Source of the DNA: Jiangella muralis
Lineage (GTDB): Bacteria; Actinomycetota; Actinomycetes; Jiangellales; Jiangellaceae
Direction: 5' to 3'
DNA length: 62,304 nucleotides
Assembly: GCF_001270745.1 (NCBI RefSeq)
Contig: NZ_LFXL01000043.1
Coordinates: 1-62,304, forward strand
Positions 24,086 to 32,632 of this stretch are shown here, piece by piece. The stretch's first letter is position 1. Each line of letters starts with the position of its first letter. The notes beneath the pieces were generated by a model. The model made no database searches, was not told the origin of the DNA, and saw nothing but the letters and a program-made list of their open reading frames with translations. The position numbers and the translations under genes were made by a program.

Positions 24086-24150
24086 CCTCCCGAGGGTAGA
24101 CGCCGACCCGCCGTCGCCGCCGGTGCGCGGCGGATAGACTGGCGCAGCCC

Positions 24151-24223
24151 GCCCTCGTAGCTCAGGGGATAGAGCATCCGCCTCCTAAGCGGAGGGTCGC
24201 AGGTTCGAATCCTGCCGGGGGCA
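24151..24223 (+). tRNA. tRNA-Arg (anticodon CCU)
   Basis: A 73-nt cloverleaf: acceptor GCCCTCG/CGGGGGC, D-arm with AGCTCAGGGGATAGAGC, anticodon stem TCCGC/GCGGA with loop CTCCTAA (anticodon CCT, reads AGG), T-arm GCAGGTTCGAATCCTGC, discriminator A. CCA is not encoded. Confidence 0.97.
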
Positions 24224-24230
24224 CTCTCTG

Positions 24231-24255
24231 ACCAGCGCATTCGTTCGACGCTGGT
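24231..24255 (+). terminator. Hairpin after tRNA-Arg
   Basis: ACCAGCG, an 11-nt loop and CGCTGGT form a perfect 7-bp stem eight bases after the tRNA. Confidence 0.55.
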
Positions 24256-24629
24256 CGACCGTGAGAGACCGGGGATCGCCGTCCGAAGTTGCACGTATGG
24301 TGCACGACCGGACCGCCGCCCCACCCTCACGCCTCCCCGTCCTCCTCATGACTGGCGCCCCAAGGCCGGAGTGGAGCGTGACAAGGTCGAAGATCGCGAA
24401 GCGACACAGAGAGCGCAGCGGAGTGCCCTTGACTCGCGGAGTGGGGGCCGGACAAGCGCGGCATGAGGGGGACGGCCCGACCCACCCGGCTGACGTGGAC
24501 GGGTCGACCAGCGGACCCACACCGCCCCGCCGACGCCGGCGTGCCTCGTCACCTCGACCTACTGGCCGTTGCTCGCCGTCATGTCGCTAGCCTGCGTATT
24601 CGAGTTCGATCTACGTGGAGGTTCATTTG
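24256..24629. other. Gene-free stretch after tRNA-Arg
   Basis: No frame here shows coding character, no integrase is nearby, and no copy of the tRNA 3' end (attachment repeat) was found. CGCAGCGGAGTG-type purine-rich sequence occurs at 24413-24424. I see no feature I can name. Confidence 0.4.
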
Positions 24630-24884
24630 ATGTTCGCCATCATCGGCGATTGGCCTGTGGAAGAGGCCCTCGATGCGCAGCAGCTCGCTCATATTGTCGA
24701 GACGGTCAAACAGCATCCAGGGTTCGTGCGCGGATACTGGGGGCAAGCTCCGGATGATGCAGGTAGGGCACACGCAATCGTTGTCCTCGATGACGAGGTT
24801 GCTGCGCGGAGCATGGCAGCGGGAGTGACGGCCGCTATCCCATCGGCTTCGATACGGATCATCCGCGTCTTGGCCGACGCATAG
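24630..24884 (+). CDS. Small dimeric alpha/beta-barrel (ABM-like) protein
   Basis: An 84-residue protein, MFAIIGDWPVEEALDAQQLA then IVETVKQHPGFVRGYWGQAP and AHAIVVLDDEVAARSMAAGV. The strand-helix-strand-strand-helix-strand order, with a PGFVRGYW segment in the middle, fits the antibiotic-biosynthesis-monooxygenase/EthD ferredoxin-like fold. Catalytic residues are not predictable. ATG chosen because GGAGG lies eight bases upstream. Codon use is less GC-biased than neighbours, which may mean horizontal transfer. Confidence 0.65.
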   Translation: MFAIIGDWPVEEALDAQQLAHIVETVKQHPGFVRGYWGQAPDDAGRAHAIVVLDDEVAARSMAAGVTAAIPSASIRIIRVLADA

Positions 24885-25023
24885 TTCCGAGCAGAACCGG
24901 GCAATCGCCCGTCGCGATGGTCCCAGGCCAGGTGCCGCTGCGGATCGGGCTGCGGCAGGTCGGGTCCGCCGGATGGTCTGTTCGAACTGCGAACTCATGA
25001 CTCAGCACACATGGGCACGTTGC

Positions 25024-25069
25024 GCCACGCTCGCAGCACTCATGAATGTTCGAGCACTGCGAGCGTGGC
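25024..25069. terminator. Large perfect hairpin between convergent genes
   Basis: GCCACGCTCGCAG and CTGCGAGCGTGGC form a perfect 13-bp stem with a 20-nt loop. It sits between the genes ending at 24884 and 25131 and can serve both as terminator. Loop and stem are less GC-rich than usual here. Confidence 0.65.
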
Positions 25070-25130
25070 ATGTCATGCATTCAGCTTGCACCCGGCAGGA
25101 ATTCGCGCCGCGCCGACGGGTGCTCGCCGG

Positions 25131-25637
25131 TCACAACTGAGTGAGCTTGCTCCCGTACCAGGAGTAGACGTAGCCGGGCTTCCCGCCGTTCTGGAGCCAG
25201 TTGTTGGGCAGACGTGCCCAACCGCCGGTCCGGACGTTCTGCAACGCGGATTGGTGCCGGTACACGTCGATACCGCTGGCGCGATCGAAGTGGTGGATGC
25301 AATCGACCCACCGATACTTGCCGGCCTTGAGGTCGATCGTGCGCACTCTGGTGCCGGCGCTGCTGGCGGCGGTCTCCCACCGGTACGTGCCGGCCTGGAG
25401 AGTGATGGTCCTCCTGGTGCAGGATTCCGCGCCGGCAGGAGCCGGGAATCGGAGCATGAGCCTCTTCATATTGAGCGCACCACCCCGAGCCGCCGCTGCC
25501 GCGGTCGGCCCGTCAGCAACCTGGGCTGCGGTCTTGTCCGCGGACGATTCCGCCCGCTCAGCCGCTTGCGCCGTTCCACCGATTCCCGCGATCGCCAAGG
25601 CCAGGACGGCTACAGCTGCGGACATTCTCATCTTCAT
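25131..25637 (-). CDS. Secreted protein of unknown family
   Basis: A 168-residue exported protein. Residues 1-25 are a signal peptide (MKMRMSAAVAVLALAIAGIG, cleavage after TAQA). The mature part has a charged linker and a domain from residue about 70 with three Cys-containing or aromatic strands: SCTRRTITLQAGTYRWETAA, TIDLKAGKYRWVDCIHHFD, and GGKPGYVYSWYGSKL. Two similar strands (TLQAGTYRW and DLKAGKYRW) point to an internal repeat. ATG at 25637 follows GGGGAAA. It shares mirrored regulatory repeats with the divergent nucleoside hydrolase. No known family recognised. Confidence 0.65.
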   Translation of the reverse strand: MKMRMSAAVAVLALAIAGIGGTAQAAERAESSADKTAAQVADGPTAAAAARGGALNMKRLMLRFPAPAGAESCTRRTITLQAGTYRWETAASSAGTRVRTIDLKAGKYRWVDCIHHFDRASGIDVYRHQSALQNVRTGGWARLPNNWLQNGGKPGYVYSWYGSKLTQL

Positions 25638-25670
25638 GGTTTCCCCGTGCTCGATGGACATTTCTCGGCG

Positions 25671-25714
25671 AGGTTAGGAGTTCCGGTTTTCACACTGGCT
25701 TCAGTGATGCTTCA
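25671..25714 (-). promoter_or_regulatory. Promoter with three 11-bp-spaced direct repeats (minus direction)
   Basis: Read on the minus strand, TGAAG/TGAAG/TGAAA begin at 25714, 25703 and 25692, an exact 11-bp period, and TAACCT (25776 in the mirrored set's logic; here 25676-25671) follows the last repeat by 11 bases. This is the geometry of promoters activated by OmpR/PhoB-family response regulators, with repeats replacing the -35 box. Confidence 0.65.
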
Positions 25715-25754
25715 CGCCGACGCCCTGAGGTGCGCGCGACAACCTGGGCGGCAG

Positions 25755-25798
25755 TGAAGCCGCCATGAAGCTGCGATGAAGACGGCGGCGGCCACAAT
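25755..25798 (+). promoter_or_regulatory. Promoter with three 11-bp-spaced direct repeats (plus direction)
   Basis: TGAAG occurs at 25755, 25766 and 25777, an exact 11-bp period, and CACAAT (25793-25798) begins 11 bases after the last copy. It is the mirror image of the set at 25671-25714, so one response regulator could drive both divergent secreted-protein genes. Confidence 0.65.
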
Positions 25799-25827
25799 CG
25801 CACCACGTCGACGAGAGGACCCTTGCC

Positions 25828-26868
25828 GTGGCGATGAGCCGCACCTTCACCCGTGTCACCGCAGCGCTGGTCCTCGCGGCAGCGCTGACAACAGCCCCGG
25901 TCACCGGCCACGCAGCCCCCGCGCCCGCGGACACCACCACCGAACCCCAGCCACCGGTCGTGATCTTCGACTCCGACATGGACTTCGACGACGCGGCGAC
26001 CCTGGCCTATCTCGCGCAGGAAGACCGGCTCGGCCGCATCGATCTTCGCGCCGTCACCGTGACGAACAACGGCAACGGCCTGCCGGGCCGCGCCATCCGG
26101 CACGCCCGCTGCCTGCTGCAACGACTCGGCCTGCGCGACGTCCAGGTAGCCGACGGATCCGACACCGCGCCCAACGCCTTCCCCGCCGAACTGCGCCAGA
26201 CCTTCGACCGGGTCTTCGAGGACGTCCTCGCCGGCTGTACCGCCAGCGAAGCGCCGTCCCGGATCCGCGCGTCCGAGCTGATCCGCCAGATCGTCGCCCG
26301 GGACCCGGCGGCCCACGTGGTCGCCACCGGACCGCTGTCCAACATCACAGCAGCCCGGCTCGGACCGAACCGCGTCACCTCGATGGGCGGCGCGGTGCGG
26401 GTGACCGGCAATCTGTGCTGTGGCACACCACCTGAATTCGACGGAAGCCAGGAGTTCAACTACTGGATCGATCCGCCCGCCTCCCGCGCGGCGCTGCGCA
26501 ACCTGGCCCGGCTGGTCCCCCTCGACGCCACCAACGACGTCCCGATCACGCCGCAGTTCGTCCAGCACCTGGGCGCCGAACGCCGCACCCCCGCCGCCGA
26601 CATCGTGTACGGACTGGTCAGCCACCCCGAAGTCGCACCCCTGATCGACCTCGGAATCATGTCCTGGTGGGACCCGCTCACCGCGATGAGCATCATCCAC
26701 CGCGGAATCGTCACCTTCGAGACCGGACGCCTCGACGTCATCACCACCGGCCCGCAGGCGGGGCGCACCGTGCTCTCCCCCACCGGCTGGCCGGTCGTGT
26801 TCGCCACCGCGGCCAACGCCGCGGACTTCGAACAGCGCTTCCTGACCACCCTCAACGGGAACCGCTGA
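25828..26868 (+). CDS. Secreted nucleoside hydrolase
   Basis: A 346-residue protein of the inosine-uridine-preferring nucleoside hydrolase family. An N-terminal signal peptide (TRVTAALVLAAALTTAPVTG, cleavage near residue 29) precedes the calcium-binding signature VVIFDSDMDFDDAATLAYL, a variant of DxDxxxDD. ATGPLSNITAA and SMGGAVRVTGN line the active site, and FDGSQEFNYWIDP is the ribose-contacting segment. It should hydrolyse extracellular nucleosides to base and ribose. Start GTG at 25828; an ATG six bases later is also possible. It has a PhoB-type promoter architecture upstream. Confidence 0.9.
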   Translation: MAMSRTFTRVTAALVLAAALTTAPVTGHAAPAPADTTTEPQPPVVIFDSDMDFDDAATLAYLAQEDRLGRIDLRAVTVTNNGNGLPGRAIRHARCLLQRLGLRDVQVADGSDTAPNAFPAELRQTFDRVFEDVLAGCTASEAPSRIRASELIRQIVARDPAAHVVATGPLSNITAARLGPNRVTSMGGAVRVTGNLCCGTPPEFDGSQEFNYWIDPPASRAALRNLARLVPLDATNDVPITPQFVQHLGAERRTPAADIVYGLVSHPEVAPLIDLGIMSWWDPLTAMSIIHRGIVTFETGRLDVITTGPQAGRTVLSPTGWPVVFATAANAADFEQRFLTTLNGNR

Positions 26869-26915
26869 ACGCCGACGCGGTGCTGAGGCACCGGGCGACG
26901 TGGGAAGGTGGCGCG

Positions 26916-27719
26916 ATGACGTCGACCGAGACGACGCGGGTGGTGTTGCGAGACTCCCGTGTCCTGGCCTATTCCGACATCGGCGACGCGGACGGCGTGC
27001 CGGTGCTGTCCTGCCTCGGCACACCGCATTCACGGATCCCGCACCCCGACGACCACGAGGTGGCGGTGACGGCGGGCGTGCGCGTCATCGCGCCGGAGCG
27101 ACCCGGCTTCGGGCGGTCCGACCCGAGCCCCGGCCGGACCGTCGCCGGGTGGGCGGACGACGCGCGGGAACTGCTCGACGCGGTGGGAGTGGAGAGGGCG
27201 GGGGTGCTGGGATCGTCCGGCGGTGGGCCGTTCGCCGTGGCGACGGCGGCCGCCCTGCCGGACCGCGTCACGGGGCTGGCACTGGTCGCCGCGGGGGTGC
27301 CGTCGGTCGCGCCCGTCCACGGTGATGTCGTGCCGTTGGACGAGGCGGGGCTGGTCGCGCGGGGACGTCAGTTCGAGGAGTGGCTGCGCGACGACCCCGA
27401 CGCGTTCTTCGAGTCGACCGGCATCACGCGGTCGGACTGGTGGCTGGAGTTCCTCTCCGAGGCGTTCCGGCAGGGCCACGCCGCCTACGTCGAGGACCAC
27501 CTGCTCAACAACACCGACTGGTCGCCCCTGCTCGGCCAGGTCGACACGCCGACGCGGGTCTGGCACGGCGAGCTGGACGACAACATCCCGCTGGCCGGGG
27601 TCAGCTGGATGACGGAGCGGATCGCCGGCGCGACCCTCACGGTGGTCCCCGGCGCCGGCCACGACATCGGCGCACAGTGGCCGGACGTCCTCGGCTGGCT
27701 GCGCGACACCTACCGCTGA
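26916..27719 (+). CDS. Alpha/beta-hydrolase
   Basis: A 267-residue alpha/beta-hydrolase. HSRIPHPDDHEVAVTAGVRV leads into PERPGFGRSDPSPGRTVAGW; the nucleophile elbow is VLGSSGGGPFAVATAAALPD (Ser in GSSGG), the acid is in WHGELDDNIPLAG, and the His is in VPGAGHDIGAQWP. No signal peptide is present. The order of catalytic residues suggests an esterase or epoxide-hydrolase-like enzyme; substrate unknown. Starts 47 bases after the nucleoside hydrolase gene, so may be co-transcribed. Confidence 0.88.
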   Translation: MTSTETTRVVLRDSRVLAYSDIGDADGVPVLSCLGTPHSRIPHPDDHEVAVTAGVRVIAPERPGFGRSDPSPGRTVAGWADDARELLDAVGVERAGVLGSSGGGPFAVATAAALPDRVTGLALVAAGVPSVAPVHGDVVPLDEAGLVARGRQFEEWLRDDPDAFFESTGITRSDWWLEFLSEAFRQGHAAYVEDHLLNNTDWSPLLGQVDTPTRVWHGELDDNIPLAGVSWMTERIAGATLTVVPGAGHDIGAQWPDVLGWLRDTYR

Positions 27720-27771
27720 TCCGGCCCTGGCCGGATAACGTATGCCATTCCGGTCGAAACGGAGGAGCGGG

Positions 27772-28548
27772 ATGAGCGTCGACGACGAGCCGGGCGCGGC
27801 ACGGAACGTCTCCGGAGACAGGACCCGAGCACCCGGTCCGGTACCGGACCTGCGTATGCCGGCGACGGCGCTGACGGTGCTCTTCGCGCTGGCCGCCGCC
27901 GTGACCGCGGCCAGCGCCGCCGCCTACGCGAACCGCGCGTCGGTGGTGTCGGACGCCCTCGGCATGTCGCCCGAGGCCGACCTGCTGGCGAGCAATGTCG
28001 CGGTCGACGCCGACCGGCTGACCCGGGCCTACGACCTCGTCGGGCTCGGGACGTGGGCGTACGGTGTGGTCGGCCTGGCTCTGGGCGTCTTCTTCATCAT
28101 CTGGCAGTACCGGCACGCGCAGAACGCCCGGCTGCTCGGATCGCGTAGCGCGCTCGGGCCGGGGTGGGCCATCGGCGGCTGGTTCGTGCCGCTGGCGAAC
28201 TTCGTGCTCCCGGTCCGGCAGCTCTGGACCGCCAGCCGGTCGTCGAACCCCGACGGCCGCGGCGCGGGCATCGTCGTGGCCTGGTGGGTGGCGTTCGTCG
28301 CGGCCATCCTGATCGACCGCACGGCCGCACAGCTCGGCGTCGACGGCCCCAGGGATGATCCCACCGTGCGGGATCTCGCGAACGCCGACTGGCTGGCGGC
28401 CGGCGGCGAGGTCGTCTTCGCGGCCGCCGCCGTCCTGGGGCTGATCATGGTGCGCCGGCTCACCGCCGCCCAGGGCGCGGCGCTGGCGGCCACCGGCGGC
28501 GCCGTCCAGCCGGGCCCGCCCGCACCGCCACCGCCGCCGGCACCCTGA
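27772..28548 (+). CDS. DUF4328-family membrane protein
   Basis: A 258-residue membrane protein. Spans lie near residues 32-53 (LTVLFALAAAVTAASAAAY), 98-117 (WAYGVVGLALGVFFIIWQYR), 180-197 (GIVVAWWVAFVAAILID) and 215-235. The middle segment HAQNARLLGSRSALGPGWA and GWFVPLANFVLPVRQLWTA is the DUF4328 signature. The C-terminus is Pro-rich. ATG at 27772 follows GGAGGAGCGGG. It ends next to the stop of the GH78 gene. No function known for the family. Confidence 0.82.
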   Translation: MSVDDEPGAARNVSGDRTRAPGPVPDLRMPATALTVLFALAAAVTAASAAAYANRASVVSDALGMSPEADLLASNVAVDADRLTRAYDLVGLGTWAYGVVGLALGVFFIIWQYRHAQNARLLGSRSALGPGWAIGGWFVPLANFVLPVRQLWTASRSSNPDGRGAGIVVAWWVAFVAAILIDRTAAQLGVDGPRDDPTVRDLANADWLAAGGEVVFAAAAVLGLIMVRRLTAAQGAALAATGGAVQPGPPAPPPPPAP

Positions 28549-31107
28549 TCAGGGCCGCCGCCACGCGCCGGTGAACTGGTGCGTCCCCGGTCCGACGGTG
28601 TCGACGGGCTGGGTGGCGAGCGGCAGGTCGAGGCGCGCGGTGACGCCGGCAGGCACGTCCAGATCGAGGGTGAACGTGTCGCCGTCGAGGCGCCAGGAGA
28701 CGGCGACCGGGCCGTACGGGCTGAGGTGGCGGGCCGCCGCGCGGCTGAGCTGCCCGGTGACCAGCGGCCGCACCGAGATCTCGCGGTAGCCGGGCGCCGC
28801 CGGCGCGAGCCCGGCCACGCAGCGGTGCAGCCAGTCCGCGACGGCGCCGTAGGCGTAATGGTTGAACGACGTCATCTCGCCGGGGTTGATCGAGCCGTCC
28901 GGCAGCATGGAGTCCCACCGCTCCCAGATCGTCGTCGCGCCCATCGTGACGGCGTACAGCCAGGACGGCGCGGTGCGGGTGAGCACCATCGAGTGCGCGA
29001 GGTCGGGGCGGCCGGCCCGGCAGAGCGCGTCCAGCACCAGCGGCGTGCCCAGGAAACCGGTGCTGACGTGGAAGTCCGCGGCCTGGACCAGCTCGGCGAG
29101 GCGACGCCCCGCACCGGCGCGCTGCTCGGGCGTCTCCAGCAGGTCCCACGCAATCGCCAGCGCGTAGACGGTCTGGCAGTCGCTCCGCACGACGCCGTCC
29201 ACGCCGACGTAGGCCCGGCCGAAGGCGCGGACGACGTCGGACGCGAGGCTCTGGTACCGCGCGGCGTCATCGTCGCGCCCCAGCACTGACGCGGTCCGCG
29301 CCAGCAGGTGCGCGCTGCGGGCCAGGTACGCCGTCGCGACGACGGCGGGGTCGGCCTTGGCCGCGGCGGCGTCGTCCGGCGGGGCGTCGGGGTCGAGCCA
29401 GTCGCCGAACTGGAAGCCGGTGTCCCAGAGCAGGGAGTCGCCGGCCAGCGACCGCGCCTTCTCGACCCACGCCCGCATCGAGTCGTACTGACGCTCCAGC
29501 ACGCCGGTGTCGCCGTAGCGCTCGTACAGCGTCCACGGCACGTGGACGGCGGCGTCGGCCCAGCCGGCGGGCGGCGAGTGCGGCGGGTCGCCGGGACGCG
29601 GGCCGCCGATGTGCTCGTACACGACGTCGGGGACGACGAACGGAACGCCGCCGTCGGGACGCTGCTCGGCCGCGAGGTCGCGCAGCCACGAGCCGAGGAA
29701 TCCGCCGACGTCGAAGAGGAAGGCGGCGGTCGGGGCGAATACCTGGATGTCGCCGGTCCAGCCGAGCCGCTCGTCGCGTTGCGGGCAGTCGGTCGGGACG
29801 TCGACGAAGTTGCCGCGCATGCCCCAGACGACGTTCTCGTGCAGCCGCTCGAGGTCGGGCTCGGAGCACTCGAACCAGCCGGTGCGGCGCAGGTCGGAGC
29901 TGACGACGACGGCTTCGGCGTCGGACGCCTCGACGGACGCGCCGCTGACCTCGGCGTACCGGAAGCCGTGGAACGTGTACCGCGGCTCCAGCAGCTCCGG
30001 GCCGCCGGACAGGACGTAGGTGTCGGTGGCCTTGGCATCGCGCAGCGGACGCACGCCCAGCTCACCGTCCTCCAGGACCTCGGCGTGCCGGACGGTGACC
30101 TGCTGGCCCGGCGCCCCGGTCACCCGCAGCCGCACCCAGCCGACGACGTTCTGCCCGAAGTCGAGCAGCTGGGCGCCGGACGGCGACGAGAGGACGGCCC
30201 GGGCCGGCACCGTCGCCACCTCGCGCACCGGCGGGCCGAGCGGTGCCACCAGCCGCGCGGCGTCGGACTCCAGGACGTCGACCGGCCCGGACGCCGGAGC
30301 GGACGGGACGAGCGGCAGCCGCAGGTCGGTGCGCTGCCCGTCGTAGAGGTCGTCGGCGAGGACGCCGGTCGCACCGGCCCGCCATCCGCCGTCGGTCACC
30401 ACGATCTCGCGGCGGCCGTCGGCGTAGACGATCTCCAGCTGGGCCAGCAGCGCCAGCCGGTCGCCGTAGTGGTCGCGACGCAGGTTCCAGGTCAGTTGCC
30501 CGCGATACCACCCGTTGCCGAGTCCGACGGCGAGCCGCGTCGGGCCGCCGCCCTGCAGGTGCGACGTCACGTCGAAGGTCTGGTAGCGCAGCCGCGACGC
30601 ATACGCCGTCCACCCGGGCGCCAGCTGGTGGTCGCCGACCCGGCGGCCGCCGATCCACGCGTCGTACACGCCGTGCGCGGTGATGTAGAGCCGCGCGGAG
30701 GCCACCGGCCCGGCGAGGTCGAGGTCGCGGACCAGCGCGACGGCACCGTCGTCGAGACCGCCGACGTCGCGCGGGCTGATGAACCGGGCCGTGACGTCCT
30801 CGGGCCGCAGCAGCCCGGCCTCGACGACCAGCGGCTCGCTCCAGGACGTCCACGAACCGCCGGCCTCGACCCGCACCTCGACCTCGACCCGCTCGCGCGA
30901 GCGCAGCTCCGGGAACGGCCACGGCTGGAACACCTGCCCGCTGCCGGCCACCCGCACCGTCGACACGTCACCGTCGGACGGCCGCAGCCGCAGCTCGTAC
31001 GCGGTCTGCTCGGGCCCGCCGGACCAGGACCAGGACAATCTGGGCGCCGCGACGCCGATGCCCAGCTCGGGCGCGCCGTACTCGGCCACGAACCTCTCGA
31101 TGTGCAC
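28549..31107 (-). CDS. GH78 alpha-L-rhamnosidase
   Basis: An 852-residue intracellular GH78 enzyme (no signal peptide). N-terminal beta domains (APRLSWSWSGGPEQTAYELR; FISPRDVGGLDDGAVALVRD; VYDAWIGGRRVGDHQLAPGW) precede the (alpha/alpha)6 barrel. The catalytic-domain signature DCPQRDERLGWTGDIQVFAP is near residue 440, and TTIWERWDSMLPDGSINPGE (general base Glu) near 727. It removes terminal L-rhamnose from oligosaccharides or glycosides. Fourteen bases after the isomerase-like gene, in the same transcript; the transporter and GH106 genes of this locus are upstream. Confidence 0.93.
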   Translation of the reverse strand: MHIERFVAEYGAPELGIGVAAPRLSWSWSGGPEQTAYELRLRPSDGDVSTVRVAGSGQVFQPWPFPELRSRERVEVEVRVEAGGSWTSWSEPLVVEAGLLRPEDVTARFISPRDVGGLDDGAVALVRDLDLAGPVASARLYITAHGVYDAWIGGRRVGDHQLAPGWTAYASRLRYQTFDVTSHLQGGGPTRLAVGLGNGWYRGQLTWNLRRDHYGDRLALLAQLEIVYADGRREIVVTDGGWRAGATGVLADDLYDGQRTDLRLPLVPSAPASGPVDVLESDAARLVAPLGPPVREVATVPARAVLSSPSGAQLLDFGQNVVGWVRLRVTGAPGQQVTVRHAEVLEDGELGVRPLRDAKATDTYVLSGGPELLEPRYTFHGFRYAEVSGASVEASDAEAVVVSSDLRRTGWFECSEPDLERLHENVVWGMRGNFVDVPTDCPQRDERLGWTGDIQVFAPTAAFLFDVGGFLGSWLRDLAAEQRPDGGVPFVVPDVVYEHIGGPRPGDPPHSPPAGWADAAVHVPWTLYERYGDTGVLERQYDSMRAWVEKARSLAGDSLLWDTGFQFGDWLDPDAPPDDAAAAKADPAVVATAYLARSAHLLARTASVLGRDDDAARYQSLASDVVRAFGRAYVGVDGVVRSDCQTVYALAIAWDLLETPEQRAGAGRRLAELVQAADFHVSTGFLGTPLVLDALCRAGRPDLAHSMVLTRTAPSWLYAVTMGATTIWERWDSMLPDGSINPGEMTSFNHYAYGAVADWLHRCVAGLAPAAPGYREISVRPLVTGQLSRAAARHLSPYGPVAVSWRLDGDTFTLDLDVPAGVTARLDLPLATQPVDTVGPGTHQFTGAWRRP

Positions 31108-31120
31108 GGAAAGACCCTCC

Positions 31121-32560
31121 TCAGACGGACCGGAACGGGATGCCCAGCAGGTCGGCGGCGGCGCGGTAGTCCGCGGCCCGGTGCCCGACCGACAGCGACC
31201 AGTGGTGACCGACGCCGGTCGCGGACCACGCGTCGACCCACTCGCCCGGGTCGCCCCCGAAGGAGACCCGGCTCGTGGTGTTGCCGATGGCGAGCAGCGG
31301 GCCGCTCACGACCGTACCCTCGGACGCGACGAATACGAGCGTCCCGTCGCGGTCCTGGCCCAGGCCGAGCAGCGTCACCGGACCGGGCCGCACGTCGAAC
31401 TCGACCGACACGCCCCAGCCGCGCTTGCCGTGGTAGACGCCGAGGCCGCGGAGCAGCGGGTCGCGCGCGGACACCGCGAGGTGAGCCGGCCCGTCGTGGC
31501 CCATCTCGACCACGCCGTCCTCGAAGTTCAGCGCCTGGATCTCGCAGAACGAGCCGCCCGCGCCGACGACGTCCGTCGCCAGCTGCGCGACCGTGGTGCG
31601 CAGCTCGTACTCACCTGAAGCCGGGATGCCGCGCGCGGTGAGCAGCGACGCGCCCAGGATCAGCCCGGCGCCGAGCCGTTCGTGCTGCTCGCCGTCGAGG
31701 CCGCGGTGGTAGTAGGCGAGGGTGTCCAGCTCGAAGTCGTCGACCAGCCGGTCCAGCCCGACGGACACCCGCGCGCCCCACGCGAAGTCGGCGTCGTCGA
31801 CGGAGTCGTCCAGCGTGAACAGCCGCCGAGTGAGGTCCATGCGCTCGCGGGTCTCGTCGTCGGTGACCTTCTCGACCCGCACCCGCAGGTCGTCGATCTC
31901 CAGCACCTCGACGTGCGACCCGAACGTGGTGGGCAGCAGGGTGAGGTCGGTCGAGACGTCGAGCATGCCCGGGTAGAGGTGGCCCATGAGGCCGTGCCGC
32001 GCGTGCCGCAGCGCCGCCCGGACGTGTGCAGCGTTGACCCACTGCTCGATCCGCCGCCACGCCGACTCCTGCCGCAGCCAGCCGGACACGGAGCGGAACG
32101 GGATGCCGGCCCGGCGGAACACGTTGCCCATCTCAGGCACCGGGCACTGGCCGCAGTAGGCCAGCCAGGCACCGGTGTCGAACGCCGCGTGGTCCATCTT
32201 CTCGCTCGGCTGCAGGTCGATGACCAGCACCGGAGCGCCGGAGCGCTGGGCGATCGGCAGCACCATGGACGCCGTCAGGTAGGTGCTGAGGAACATGACG
32301 ATGAGGTCGCAGTCCTCGCGCCGCAGCCGCTCGGCCGCGGCGGCGCCCTCCTGCGCGTCGGAGATGAAGCCGGCGTCGACGACCTCGGCGTCCATGCGGC
32401 GGAACCGGTCGGAGACGTAGCGGGCGGACTCCTGCAGCTGCGGCAGCAGGCCGGGGAACTGTGGCCAGTAGGTGCCGAGGCCGCCCGCCACCAGGCCGAC
32501 GCGGGTGGTGCGGCGTCGTCTCCTCGGCAGCAGCTCGTCCAGGGCGGCGTGGTCGGTCAT
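31121..32560 (-). CDS. L-fucose/L-arabinose isomerase-like protein
   Basis: A 479-residue protein of the FucI/AraA-like fold. N-terminal VGLVAGGLGTYWPQFPGLLP and LIVMFLSTYLTASMVLPIAQ form the Rossmann domain; LGAGLILGASLLTARGIPAS and GSFCEIQALNFEDGVVEMGH, then DGPAHLAVSARDPLLRGLGV, belong to the metal/substrate domain, with His in GHDGPAH a likely metal ligand. In a rhamnosidase locus it may isomerise L-rhamnose or a related sugar, replacing RhaA. Direct evidence for substrate is absent. Confidence 0.75.
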   Translation of the reverse strand: MTDHAALDELLPRRRRRTTRVGLVAGGLGTYWPQFPGLLPQLQESARYVSDRFRRMDAEVVDAGFISDAQEGAAAAERLRREDCDLIVMFLSTYLTASMVLPIAQRSGAPVLVIDLQPSEKMDHAAFDTGAWLAYCGQCPVPEMGNVFRRAGIPFRSVSGWLRQESAWRRIEQWVNAAHVRAALRHARHGLMGHLYPGMLDVSTDLTLLPTTFGSHVEVLEIDDLRVRVEKVTDDETRERMDLTRRLFTLDDSVDDADFAWGARVSVGLDRLVDDFELDTLAYYHRGLDGEQHERLGAGLILGASLLTARGIPASGEYELRTTVAQLATDVVGAGGSFCEIQALNFEDGVVEMGHDGPAHLAVSARDPLLRGLGVYHGKRGWGVSVEFDVRPGPVTLLGLGQDRDGTLVFVASEGTVVSGPLLAIGNTTSRVSFGGDPGEWVDAWSATGVGHHWSLSVGHRAADYRAAADLLGIPFRSV

Positions 32561-32583
32561 GGCGGTCCTTCGGATCGGCGGTT

Positions 32584-32598
32584 GGAACGATTTAATCA
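32584..32598. promoter_or_regulatory. Candidate LacI operator before the isomerase gene
   Basis: GGAACGATTTAATC lies 24-38 bases before the isomerase start. The 11-mer AACGATTWAAT (W = A or T) recurs, on the minus strand, before the transporter operon at 42803-42813. Likely target of the LacI protein encoded next to it. Confidence 0.5.
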
Positions 32599-32632
32599 GG
32601 CGGTGCGACGGCGTGCGCGGCAGGCCCGCGGG

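Noticed and set aside
24224-24629. Possible integration site or small genomic island after tRNA-Arg
   Set aside because: No integrase and no duplicate of the tRNA 3' end were found within the window.
25688-25781. CRISPR-like or simple tandem repeat array
   Set aside because: Repeats are only 5-6 bp with an 11-bp period and sit in promoter positions; regulator binding sites explain them better.
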